From positions 21,260 through 85,259 of the forward strand of contig JASAND010021278.1 in NCBI GenBank assembly GCA_030248195.1: a stretch of DNA of 64,000 nt, read 5' to 3'. Shown one piece after another: positions 22,470-35,800 of the stretch. The DNA is from Trissonchulus latispiculum. Lineage: Eukaryota; Nematoda; Enoplea; Enoplida; Ironidae. The position numbers and the translations under genes were made by a program. Numbering within the stretch: the stretch's first letter is position 1; every line of letters begins with the position of its first letter. Under the pieces are notes generated by a model. It saw only the letters and a list, made by a program, of their open reading frames with translations, ran no database searches and was not told the DNA's origin.

Positions 22470-25400
22470 CTGAAAATTTGGCAAAAAAGGTGGCAAATCA
22501 AAGAAACATATAGCTATTCGAAGAAGTAATATCCAAGATTAACAATTAGATTAATTAATTAGATTAATTAGATCATTTTAATAGTAACAAAAGTAGCCTC
22601 AGTCTGAGATCTTAAGGTGGTGATTCCTTTTGGGCACAAATTGTTGGTTGGCGGCGTAAATCAGGATGAAATTTGGCGAAACTTTCCGAAATACATTCTT
22701 TTAGCGTTCTAACACCCTCCGCGCAATCCCGGTTCAAAAATTTGAGATTTCCGATCAGGGCGGTTTTTCCCAATTTCTGAAAGTTTGGCGGCAGCTATAC
22801 AGCTATGACTATACTCATTTGAAAGATCTCGTTGAGCTTCACATTTTTGTTTTTTAAAGCAACTTTCTATCTTTTCTCTAGCGTGCGATATAGCCGATTT
22901 TCTTGTTTTGGCGTCGAAAACTTGTCATTTTTGCAGAAATCAAATAATCCATCATTTCTTGAACTACACAAGCCGGAAAATCAAACTAAGGGCGTCGATC
23001 TGAAGGTCTCACAGGGGCAAATTATCCGATGGATGATCGTCTTCCAACAGCTATCCCGTAGGCTGCTATCATGAAAAATGTAGTTTTTGCAAAAACACGA
23101 CCAATTTTTTTTCCAAAGATTGTGGAGCATTCACCATGCAAGTTGGAGGGCTGCTACTTAACAAATGAGTTCTGCACAAATATACCCAGGGACGATTTTT
23201 TAGTTGCCCCGATTGCTGCTTTCTAGCTAAAGTAATCGCTTGACAGATTCGGAAAAAGTAGGCAAAATACAGGTTACGCACACATTTCAGCTTATTTCTC
23301 TATAACGAAGAGCGATTTCACAATAAATAAAAAATCGTCCCCAGCTATTTGATGGAGGTATCGAATGATATAACCGATGTCTCGCGAAAAAATTTACTTG
23401 AGTCTGCAAAAAATCTGGAAAATTATACTTTTTCTAAAATGTGTCAAAAATATTTTAATGCAGCTACATTAGTTTCATGCTATGCATTAAAAAGAGAAAA
23501 TGTCAAGCTACATTTTGATATAAAAATGGCTTCTTAACTCCAAGTAATGAACGAGTAATAATGGTGCAAACTTTTGTGACCAAAGGGAATCACCACCTTA
23601 AGCAATAATGCAATAATATTAGTTTAGGTTAAAGTTTTTTTTTTATTAATTGATTTGTCCTACGCTTTCCTGTCTAGTCTCTTTAACTTACAGCGACCGT
23701 CAGTTTGGCAGTGTGATCCGGTATACCAAGTGTAGCATCTAGAATTAAAAAACTAACTAAAAACTGTACTAAAGGATGTCTTCTTAGTGTCAGTCAATGT
23801 CTTGATTTATGAATGAATGTACCAATCGATCAATATATGAATGAACCTATCAATGAACTACTTGAAACTTTACATCTATTACAAGGGAATTAGTGGTCAT
23901 CTAACTAATTAATGCGTAATTACAGCCAAGGGTAAAGGAATTTAAATGCACATCACCACGTTTATTGTTTGGATACTATTCTCCTTATTCTACCAGATTT
24001 AATAAAAGATGGGATAAAATGAACTGAATCTACCAAAAAATTATGTAAGCAATCTTACGAGCACGTGATTTCACCGGTCAATGGATCGGGGACGCAGTCT
24101 CCATTTCCATTACACTCTCTGCAGCCAGTGGTAACCTGGGCAGCACAGATTCGGCCGGGTCTGGCCAAGTTACCATCGACCGTATTTGGCAAACATTTAC
24201 AAGTGAAGTCGGGTGTCAGATCGATGCATTCCGCCAACGGGTGACAGTCGTCCACGCCCAGAGCGCATTCGTTGATATCAGCCAGTACTGAAACGGAAAA
24301 CCGATTATGACATCGCAGTATATAATAAATTGACCAGTAAATGTTGTCAGAAGATACTACAGACACCAGTTGATCCTAAATCTTGCTGCACATAGTTTGA
24401 GTAATTAAGCAGTTTTAATTAGCTAACTACTGAAAAGAACAAATAAACTTACATGGGCACTGCACAGGTTGTCCAGGTGGTGCAACATTCCGAGTTCCAT
24501 TCTGACAAACACAGACAGGCTGACCGTTCTGCTCCTCACAGATGGCTCTCAGAGGACAGGTGTAACCAAGACATACGCCTGCAATAAAAAATCATGCTTC
24601 GAACAAATGCAAAAGGTTTTCGGTTTGACCGATCAGACTGAAATTTTGTTAGGTGAGATGATGACTTCCAAAAATTATTCGGAGCTCACTCAGGTGGTGG
24701 TTAACAGTGGTTTATCTTCAGTAGTCAGAATTTCATATGTCGGAATTTCATTAGTCAAAAACTAACCTTTCAAACTTTCATTAGTCAGAATTTCATTATT
24801 TAGAGTTTAGGTTTTTGAAATAATATAAGTTGTACTTTCATTTGTCAGAAGTTCATTAGTTAGAATTTCATTAGTCAGAATTTCGTTTATCAGAATTTTG
24901 CAAAAAAGTAGCTTTTTCCTGGCGCAAAGTTTAACAAGTTGTCTGATCTTGATGATATTTCTGTAAAATGGCCTCCAGTCAACACAAATATGTGTCTGAG
25001 CACTACCACCAGCTACGAGCCAAATTCTCTTTTCAAAAAGGTCCCCCAACAACTTGGTTGGTTTAGCCTACACCTACCTACATCTTACACGCAGGAAAGG
25101 ACGATACACTCTTTAGTTCGAATCTTAAAAAATCAGACTGGCCAAGAGTACGTAATAACTGTTGGATTATGCCCTATTGGTATGGTGCAAATAATCAAGG
25201 GTCTTTTGGGGAAGAGTTAAGAGCTACAAAAGAGTTAATTTTATCTCTGCTCTTCTCTACTCTATCCTACTTTATCGGGAAAGGCCCTAAGATTGTGCTG
25301 CAACGTGCAAAATTTTGAAGAAACAAGGAAAATAAAATTCTGACTTACGAAATTCTGACTAATGAAATTCTGACTAATGAAATTCTGACAAATGAAATTC

Positions 25401-28400
25401 TGACTAATGAAATTCTGACTAATGAAATTCTGACTTACGAAATTCTGACAAATGAAAGCTCAACGTACATGAGGTTCAAAATTTAAGTTGTGACTAATGA
25501 AATTCTAACTAACGAAATTCTGACTAATGAAATTCTGACTAATACGATTCTGACTGCTGAAAGTAGACGGTTAACAGTCAGCCGATACGATGATGATGAT
25601 TATGATGATGATGATGATTGGAGTGTTTAAATATCTAAAAACTATTGAAACAGTCAAGTTCTGATCTGGCTATTAAATGTATAAGTCTGATAGTAGCAAG
25701 TAGTCGCTACACTTTATTGGCGACGAGTAAATTCTGATTTTGATTTGGTGGAAGCGTTCGTGATGGCAGAACGCACGTTGGGTCGCATCGATCCTTTTGG
25801 CTTTGACTCCATTCAGTGGGTGTCGTATGTGGAGCAAATGGAAGAGTACTTTATAGCCAATAATATCAGAGAAGAACGCACTCAAGTGGCTATACTCTTG
25901 AGTGTGGTGGGTCCAAAAACCTATGAACTTCTAAAGGACATTGCAGCCCAGCCAAGCCGAACTCTAAAAGATTTCAAGAATTGGTAGACTTGCTCCAGAA
26001 TCATTTCCAACCAAAGCCAGTGGTTATAGCGGAGCGCTATCAATTTCATCAGGCAAAGCAACATTCTGGTGAAAACGTTTCGGAGTTTTTGGCAAGATTA
26101 CGGAAGTTGGCCAAGTTCTGCGAGTTTGGTGAATTTCTAGACCAAGCTCTACGCGACCAACTCGTTTGCAGATTAAAGAATGACACTATCCGGACAATGC
26201 TTCTTAGTGAAAGAGATCTGACATTAGATAAAGCTTATTCCGTATCAAAAAGTATGGAAACTGCCTCTTCCGACGCTGGGAAAATCAGTGGCTATAACAA
26301 TGTCCTGCATAAAGTGCACCTCTCGAACAGAAAACCAACAAAGGTTTTGCCTAAATCTTCCAAGGATAAAAGTTCCAATTTTCAGAGGCAATGTTTCCGC
26401 TGCGGAAAAATGGATCATTCCCCAAGAGAGTGTCCTTTCTTAAAGCAGTCCTGCCATAAATGCCGCAAAGAGGGGCATACAGCCCGAATGTGTCATACAA
26501 AGCAGAAGTCTATTAATGAATTGAGCGACACAGAAGAACTCAGCAGTATCATCGATGACGTTCTGGGAATCGAATGCAACCAGATGAATGAAACGACCGT
26601 CCTAAAAGTAATGATCGATGTAAAGCTTCAAAACCACCCAGTTACAATGGAGTTTGATACTGGGGCTGCTGTTACAGTGGGGCTAATACCTTTGGAAATC
26701 CGACCTATCACCAAACAACTAAAGTCTGCTACAGGTCATGTCCTGTCTTTGAAAGGTAAAGCATGTGTTAAAGTCGAGTTTCTAGACAAGTGTTATAATC
26801 TAGATGCCTACATTGGTAACAAGTCATGTCCAGCACTTTTAGGCAGAAGCTGGATTGTAAAGCTTTTTGGTAAAAACTGGGTTAAAAGTCTTGTTGCGAG
26901 TCAAAATCAACTTGAAAGTAAAGACTCCAGTCCCAACCCAAAGCTGACAAAACTACTGGCCGAGTTTAAAGATTCTTTCTTCAAGGACGGTTTAGGATTG
27001 GTTAAAGACTACCAAGCGCACTTAACTCTGAAAGAAAATGTTACGCTCAAGTTTTTCAAACCAAGACCGGTCCCGTTCGCTTATAAAGACAAAGTCTCAG
27101 AAGTCTTAGAAAGAATGGAACGCGACGGTCAAATTGAGAAGGTAGCAAATAGTGAATGGGCTACTCCCACTGTCAATGTATCCAAACCTGATGGGGACAT
27201 CCGGATATGCGGCGACTGCAAAGTTACACTTAATCCCGCATTAAGAATGGATTGGCACCCACTTCCTAGCCCTGAAGAATGCTTCCACGCCATGATCGGA
27301 GGGCAAAAGTTCACAAAATTGGATCTTTCACAAGCCTACAACCAGTTGAGTTTAGACGAAGAATCAAAGGATTTAACTACCATGAATACAATAAAAGGTC
27401 TTTACCGTTGGCTCAGACTCCCCTTTGGAATATCATCTAGCCCAGCTATATTTCAAAGTCTGATGGACAAAGTTCTACAAGGAATTCCTGGGGTGGTATG
27501 GTATTTAGACGACATCCTGATCACAGGAAAAGACGAAGATGAGCATCTGGCGCGACTGAAAGAAGTTCTTGGAAGGCTGAGTCAACGAGGCTTCCGGGGA
27601 CGCTTGAGTAAATGCTGTTTTTTTTGAAGATGGTGTCGATTACCTTGGGTTCTTCATCGACAAAAACGGCATACATCCACAAGAGAAAAAAGTGGAAGCC
27701 ATTAAAAAGATGCCAGTTCCAAAGTCAGTCAAGGAGTTAGAAAGTTTCATTGGTGGCATAAACAACTATGCAAGATTTGTGCCAAACATGGCAACTCTAG
27801 CTGCTCCATTGAATAATCTAAGACACAAAGATGTTCAGTGGCAACGGCGTGAAGCGGAAGGAACTGCGTTTCAAAGACTCAAGGACTCAATCTCCAATAA
27901 CAGTCTTTTGCTTCACTACAATCCCAGAGCACCTTTGAAACTAGACTGCGATGCCTCTTCTGTAGGGCTGGGCGCAGTTCTTTCACAGGTGGGTCCCTAG
28001 GGAAAAGAAAGGCCAGTGGTTTTCATTTCACGAAGCCTCACACAAAGCCGAACGGAATTATTCACAGATTGAGAAAGAAGTGTTAGCGATTGTGTGGTCC
28101 ATTAAAAAGTTACATAATATGTAGCGGGAAGACAGTTTCAACTGGTAACCGATCACCGACCCTTGGTGGCGGTGTTTCATCCGCAAAAAGGTATTCCTCA
28201 GCATGCTGCAAGTCGTCTTCAGCGCTGGGCCACAATTCTAATGGGGTACCAGTACCAAATCCAGTATCGGTCAACCAGAGAACACGCAAATGCGGATTTC
28301 CTGTCACGACTGCCCTTGCCAGAAGCAGAAAAAGAGTCTAAGTCATCTAAGGATGTGCCCTCGATTTTTCTTGATAAAGTGAATCAGATTTATCTGACAG

Positions 28401-29784
28401 CTGCTCAGCTTCAACAAGCCTCAAAGAAGGATTTGGAGTTGGCACAAGTGATGGCATTTGTGCAGAAAGGATGGCCGGAGAAGATTGATAATACGCTGGA
28501 ACCATTCAAACGCCGGAGAAATGATTTATCAATGGAGCACGGCTCATTGGTATGGGGCTCTCGAATGGTCATTCCACGGAATCTGAGAGCTTTCGTACTG
28601 AAATTACTTCATACAGGTCACCTGGGCATGGCCATAATGAAGGCGCTGGCCAGATCGTACGTATGGTGGCCAGTCATTGATAAAGACATCGAAGATACCG
28701 TGAGAAGTTGCCACCTGTGTCAAGAACACCAAGATTCTCCCCCAAAGTGTTTACACCCATGGATGTCTCCAACAAAACCCTGGCAGTGCATCCATGTGGA
28801 TTTTGCAGGACCATTCTTGGGAAAAATGTGGCTTGTGGTCATTGACAGTTTCTCCAAATGGCCAGAAGTTAAAATGATGACAAAGAGCACTTTTAAAGCA
28901 ACTATACAGATGTTAACAGAAATCTTCTCTCAACAGGGATTTCCAGAACAACTGATATCCGACAATGGGCCCAACTTCACATCAGCAGAATTCCAAGATT
29001 TTCTTGCTTCAAAAGCAATACTACAGATCACAAGTCCTCCATATCATCCCCAAAGTAATGGACAAGCCGAAAATTTCATCAGAACCTTTAAAAAAGCTAT
29101 GAAGAAAACCGGGAAAGAACAAGACTTGAGTCTCGCCTTGGCTGAGTTCCTGCTGCACTACAGAATTACTCCACATGCAGTTACAAGGAAGACTCCGTCA
29201 GAACTCCTCATCGGCAGAACCCTGCGCAACAGCTTCAGTATCCTGCGCCCCACACCTACTGTAGAGAGAAGAGTAGGGCTCGGTAAGCTAAAAAGAACAT
29301 TCGAACCAAACTCTCCAGTGTGGGTCCGTTCCTTTGGAAAATATTCATCAAAATGGGTAAACGGAATCATTGTACAACGTGTGGGAAAGGTTGTGTACAA
29401 AGTCCAAGTTGGGTCGCAGATCTGGAACCGTCACGTGGATCAACTACGCTTCCGGGTAAACGGCGGTGTCCCTTCAGACGATTACCCTATTCAGGACGCG
29501 ACTCCTGCCGACTTTCCTATGGAACCACCACCTGCTGTTTTGCTTGAACCCGCCTCGCCTCCTCGTAGATATCCTATGAGGGACCGCAGACGTCCTTTGT
29601 CCTTTTTACCAAACAGCGACAAGGGCTTTGTTCGCCCGGATTAAACATTAACTGGAATTACAAGAAGTTTTGGAAGGGAAGAAAATGGAGTGTTTAAATG
29701 TCTAAAAACTATTGAAACAGTCAAGTTCTGATCTGGCTATTAAATGTATAAGTCTGATAGTAGCAAGTAGTCGCTACACTTTAT

Positions 29785-29855
<71 letters not shown>

Positions 29856-32800
29856 ATGATGATGATGATGATAATGATGATGACAGTGCACGTGCGAGCG
29901 GTCTTATGTATCATTCAAAAGATCAACAAATACAAAAGCTCTAATAAACGGAAAATCATAGAAAATAGTTTGGAATTACATGAAAACCTTTTTGAAACTG
30001 TTGAAAAACCGTTTTGAAACCTCGCACTTTGGAATGAATTTTCCACTTTGGTGATAAATATTGCCGTATAAAATATTATTAGTAACAGGTTAGGCTCTTT
30101 AATTTTGAAAAACACGATTTTCTAAGTAAGAAGTGAGAAATGCATTCCTGCCCAACTACAAATTATAGTCCGTTTTAAGGACGGTGATTTAACATAATGA
30201 ACTAATACCCAGAATGTTACTATATGTTACTAATTATTTATTAAATAATAAATATTAATTCATTTGTAAATTGTGTATACGAACTCTGCCGGCAGGCCCT
30301 TCCAGGAACATCGGGCGGCGATATATCAATAAATCCAGGTTTGCATTCGCATGTGTACAGGTGGTACTTATCGATGCAAATAGCGTTTTCGTCACAGTCA
30401 TTTGTATCCGGCGATATACACTCATTCACTCCTGAAATACAACAGCTAGCATATCAGATTACTAGTGAATTGTCCACTCGGAGTACATATTGCTCGTATT
30501 GCCGGTGTTATAGTTTGACAAAGGGGTTTGTTAGGATTTTATCTGTCTGCTGGTTACACCTAATGTCTTCGTTAAACGTTAATATTCGGTTCCTAATTTC
30601 TGAAACACGGAACATCTCCAGTGCCCAAAGTATCCCCAGTGCCTACCAAAATTTCGTTTATATCGTATAGAGCGAGCGTTGACCACTGTTGACCCCGCAG
30701 GTCACACGTGTTGACCTACATCCCATACCCAACCCGACCCGCGGGTACCCGTGACCCACTTTCTGCTCTGGAACAGAGACCTTCTCAGCATTTGTGTGTT
30801 TGACTACAGTTCGCATGATTTTCAGCATTGACATTTTTATTTTTCAGCAATTTACATTTTAACAATTTTTGAATTTTCCATTTTTCAATCACTGAAAATT
30901 TGAATTTTCAATCACAATTCACTGAAGCGATCAATGATCAAAGACAAGACAAGCCGATTTACCGTATTCATTGATACACACATGACCAGGATTATTTGGA
31001 TTGTCGTCGCGATACCGGTTTGGACAAGTGCAAACACATCGTGAAGTGAGCTCCTCAACCAATGCCATTGGATGACAAGTATGCCGAATGCATGCACCTG
31101 AAATTAGAGCAAAGTATAGTATAACTCTTGTACAACTAGAAAAGAAATATATAAAAAAAGTGGCGGTTAACTGAGTTCTGTACATACTAAGCTGCTAGCT
31201 CGAATCCGGCAATAACTAGGAATGAATATAAAAAAGGAAGAAATCAAATTGATCATTGAACAAAGGATTTCGTGCAACCACAGGCCACAAATCGTCAAAC
31301 ACCAAATACAGTTTGTGCAGAATACAAAAAGTTTGTTCCAATATTGCATGATACGTCTTTTCTTGCTATGAGAGCTGTTAAATCTGGGGGCGTGACTTTA
31401 AAAAATACTTATTTGGCTGAATTGACTACTCAAGCTATGATGTTTATTAATTTTACCAAAAGGATTATACTGCCAACGTCCGACTTCAAGATCGGTTGAT
31501 CCTATGAAATAGCCATTTCCTTTCAGTTTATTCCACAACTCAGTCCACAGAACTTCCGGATTTTGTATTTTTCCCGCTTCAGTGTAAACGGTGAAATTGA
31601 AAAATCCACCGTCAGTCCAGCTTCCGTTAATCTTGGAAGGCTCTGTTATGGTCACAATTTCGTTTCCGATATAGTACGGATTCAAGGTGCTTCCTGTGTA
31701 CACATCGTTAATCTGAAAACAACGTTCATTATAAATGCCACTTAAAACAGCGTCGTATTAAATGTTACAACAACAGTGGTCCCTTATATGCAGGAAGATT
31801 TCAACATTCCTTTTCGTTCCGGGAAAATTGTTCCTTTTCCTATTTTGACAGTTTCCTGTAGTCTCACTCAATCAGCGCTTCGCTTGCAATTACTCTGATG
31901 TTTCCAGGCAGACTGCCTTGCATACACACTTACGCCTTTGACAAACTTGTCGTGAATTCTTTCGTAAGAGTCGGTGCCAGGTCTGAGATCTTGTGGGAAT
32001 CGAATTGGTTTTCCACCTTCTTTCACGACATGCAACAATAATTGGAAACCTTGAACCTCTGAAATAAAAATAGAATAGAATGTACAGGAAAGGCGTAACG
32101 ATTTTTCGGTGTTGTTCGTAAAAGATGAAGATATTTCTAAAAAAACTAGTGCTTAAGTCAGAGGTTCATTTTGGCTAAAAAATTGGTTATATTCAAAAGC
32201 CCTTACGGACGCAGACATCATCTTTGGTCTTGCGACCGAAACCAAAAGCGCAGCCGCAGATTCGCTCGCTGATGCAGACTTCATTCAGATCAGGACGACA
32301 CTGCTCTTTGCCACAGAGTTGAATTGGTTCTAAAATCAACCGCATAAAATGGTACAACCTAATTACTAGATCGGGTCACCGTCTTGTAGAGATGAGGACG
32401 AGCCGGGATTTTCCGGCTCGGCTCGGCTCGGTTCGGGAGAAAATGTGGTCGCCTCGGCTCGGCTCGGCTCGCGGGCATACACGGCTCGGCTCGGCTCGGC
32501 TCGGCTCAGAAGAATATTGAAAGTGGGCCGGCTCGGCTCGGCTCGCCCAGCTTGAAATTTGAAATTTGACCGGTTCCACCGAATTGTGGATTTTCTTCCT
32601 TGTTTTTGACAAAAGGCCTGAAAACAGCTGTCTAGCTTTCGTGTACCAGTGTGAATCACCACAATTCCATTTTTACCGAGACACTGCGAGCAGCAGAGTC
32701 TACGATTATAAGGTTTAGTGATATTGATATTTGGTAAATGTATATTCTACGAAAGTGGGCGGGGGCCCATTCATGCTTGTTTTGCTTAAAATTTTATTTT

Positions 32801-35800
32801 ATTCTATATATACAATATGGAAAGCAATCAGTGATAAACGCCGAAAAAATCACGAGGAAACGTTTTGTTTTCCGCAGTCTTTTGGAAAGGCATAATCTGA
32901 TAAATTGCAAAATGCTTCAGAACTCAGCAATGAAATTCAGAATTCTTTCACATTATTTTTTCAATTTTAGAAAATTTCAAATCCTCTAATTGCTCTCTGC
33001 CGATCGTAGCCATAATAGTAGTCAACTGTAATTATGCAGAATAATTTTAAACTCTAAATTAATAGTAAGTATTTCTGGTATATAATCAGCACTTTTACAA
33101 CCTTTTCTGCTATCTGATAGATTACTACCAAAACCCAAAGCCACAGTAGTAAGAAAATGCAAATTTTAATTGTAATATTTTTGATAATACTAAATATGAC
33201 ACGTTGAAAAAACTAAGTCAAAATGTTTCCTTATAACTACACCATACATAGGTTGACTTCAAGCACAGCCTAACGTTTAAACTAAGTTGGCGTGGAAGGA
33301 AGGTATGAATAAAGACAAGGAAAAACAGAAAATTAGACGACAAAGTTGAACACAGAAAACAGAATTCATTGATTTAGTTGACTATTTTGTTTGTACAAAT
33401 TCGGAAGTAATTACAGTGAACTTAAAATTTTTCGATAGGGTCGGCTCGGCTCGGCTCGGCTCGGCTCGGAGTTTCAATTCTCCGGCTCGGCTCGGAGTTT
33501 CAATTCTCCGGCTCGGCTCGGCTCGGGAGAAATTGTTGCCGGCTCGGCTCGGCTCGGCTCGCGAGCCGAGCCGAGCCGGGCCGCGAGCCAAAATCCTCAT
33601 ATCTACCGTCTTGGAGGCTCAACCCAGTCAAACCTATAAAATCCTTAAGTTTCGAATTTTTCATTTTTGACTTATTCAGGCTTCCCCCCCCCCTGAAAGC
33701 TGCAATCAATCAATCTTGCAAGACTATATTGACTGGTTACTTACTCAAGCCTGGTTGCCAGGGATTGATGTAGAGATCAGTTCCACCGACAGAGTAGCCA
33801 TATTTGTCGATGATGAGACGGAGCATTTCATCATAGATAAGCTGCTTTTGCCCAGCCAATTCTGGTGTCATGTGAACTTTGAAGTTAAACCAGAGACCTC
33901 CACTCAGCGTTCTGTTCATTGAACGAGGATTCAAAATTTCAACCACGTCTGTATTTACAAATCTGTCACTGAAAATACTCCCGTCGAAAACGTTACGGAT
34001 CTAGAACAATGATAAACATATAAACATTTGTAACACGCTTTCATGTTTTAACGATTAACAGATTTATTCCAGCATATTTTATTAGCATTTTTCGATTTTT
34101 AAAATCCTTTGACCTTGCTTTATATCTTTGGCAAGATTAATACTGCCTGCCCAAAATACACTTGATAGAAAATGGTTTAGTTTTCATTTTCGGGACCGCT
34201 TAGGCATCAGCTTTAACGAAGTAAAAACTGGTCTTCTAGTTCTGAAAGTAGATTTTTTCGAAAAAATTATCACCCAAAATTTTAAAGGTAATTTCTCAGA
34301 AATTCCGTTGATTTATGCTTACGGCATACAATACAAGCTCTTCCGAAAATACCGAACATTCCGAAATGAATTAACCATTTATTGAATTTCTAGTTACAGA
34401 AACTTACTCCTTCATTGAAAACACTGGATATTTCTAGGTATCTTGGACTGTCCTGATCAGCGTAACTGAGAGTCCAGAAAATGGGTTCTTCTTCTCGTCT
34501 GATTACAATCAATGGGAATTCAAAGACGATTACTTCTAAACGTGAAACGTAGTATAACAACTACATACATAAGGGAATTGATTGACAAAATCGAGAACCC
34601 GTAAGTCGAGAACTGAGTACTGAAAACAATAATGTGGTTGATGAGAAAACAGTCGAAAGCTTTCGCGTGTAATATGAAAGTAGATGTTTGCGTAGAAACA
34701 GCAACAGTCAAAAAGGCAGTCTAGGGATAACGCGGCTGCAACAAGTTCAGTTTTAGTTTTGGCTCTAGTGCTTTCTTGGCCTTATTGTGTCATTTCTCAG
34801 CGACTAACCGACGCAAATATCAGACTCCGTTCTTCTATCATAGTTTGGCGGGCAGGTGCAGACTCCGCCCCTACAGACTTCACCAAGTCCTGGCTTACAG
34901 TAAAGACCGGGAGCGCAGAAAATTCCAGGAGGCGTCGTTGGTGTAGAAGTTGGTGTGGGAGAAACTAAAATGCATAAAGAGTTGCATTCACAAAAAACTA
35001 AATAGCTAAATTAAACTAAACTAAAGCTTTTCAAAAATCTAATTGTGACACTATCTCTAAATCTGTTTAGTCCGGTCAAAATTTCGAAAGATTGATAACA
35101 ATAGTGTAGGGGAAGAAGCCATAGAAACATTGATAAGTCTAATGTGGAAGTTCAGCTGATTGCCGGCTTCTGTTGTGGTCTTGCATGTCTGACCTCGAAG
35201 CAGAAAGGTCGTGGTACGATCCCTTGCCGGGCAAAATCTTTACTTTCTATCCTGAGCAAAAAGTTTAATCATCTCTTCCCTTCTCTCTCCTAGCTCCTAA
35301 GGTCCTGGTTTCGCGTGTACAACGGTGTCAGAGGCCCTCGGTAGGGGCTATTTTCCTACAATAGCATAATCGATTAGAAAATTGCTCAGAGTGTTTAAAG
35401 CAAGCCCGTCATTAAAGCTTTCTTCGCATGGTGTGAATAAAGAGTTGTAACATTCTTACATATGCAGGGGTCGCTGGTACTGTTTCGACCATATCCTGGT
35501 CTGCATTGACACTTTCCACTGACGCAAGTTTCTCCCAGCCAAGGTTTGCAGTAGACTCCTGTGCTGCATAGTTCACCTGGGTCCGGTGTTGCCGGCTTAA
35601 CGGTGCCGACATCTGAAAAAAGTGTTGCACAAATAAATGCTGTGGCAAGTATAATCGAGTGAGAGTTGTTTTCCACCGCAACTTATATAACTTATGACAG
35701 CAGCAGAATAGTGATGGTAATTCTTGGCATGAGCTACTTCCGCGATACTCCTATTTGTTTACGATTTGTAAGGTACGATAACACAGGATTAAGGAAGCTG

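Larger units (their letters stand above)
25619..29784 (+). mobile_element. Gypsy (Mag-like) LTR retrotransposon, decayed
   Basis: Two 99-bp LTRs (25619-25717, 29686-29784) differ at one visible base. A primer site TGGCGACGAG follows the left LTR and is complementary to the 3' end of a serine tRNA; a purine tract (29671-29685) precedes the right one. The interior has gag, two CCHC knuckles, protease, RT, RNase H and integrase in gypsy order. Very short LTRs and the single gag-pol layout recall the Mag clade. Several frameshifts and stops disable it. It is inserted antisense to the mup-4-like gene in a GAT microsatellite. Confidence 0.92.

Noticed and set aside
29712..30017. 101-codon frame with a poly-Met run
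   Set aside because: It is a reading of the TGA microsatellite and gypsy LTR.
32366..32662. Frames with repeated Arg-Ala-Glu-Pro-Ser
   Set aside because: Translation of the GGCTC array of a MITE; the same occurs at 33382-33709.
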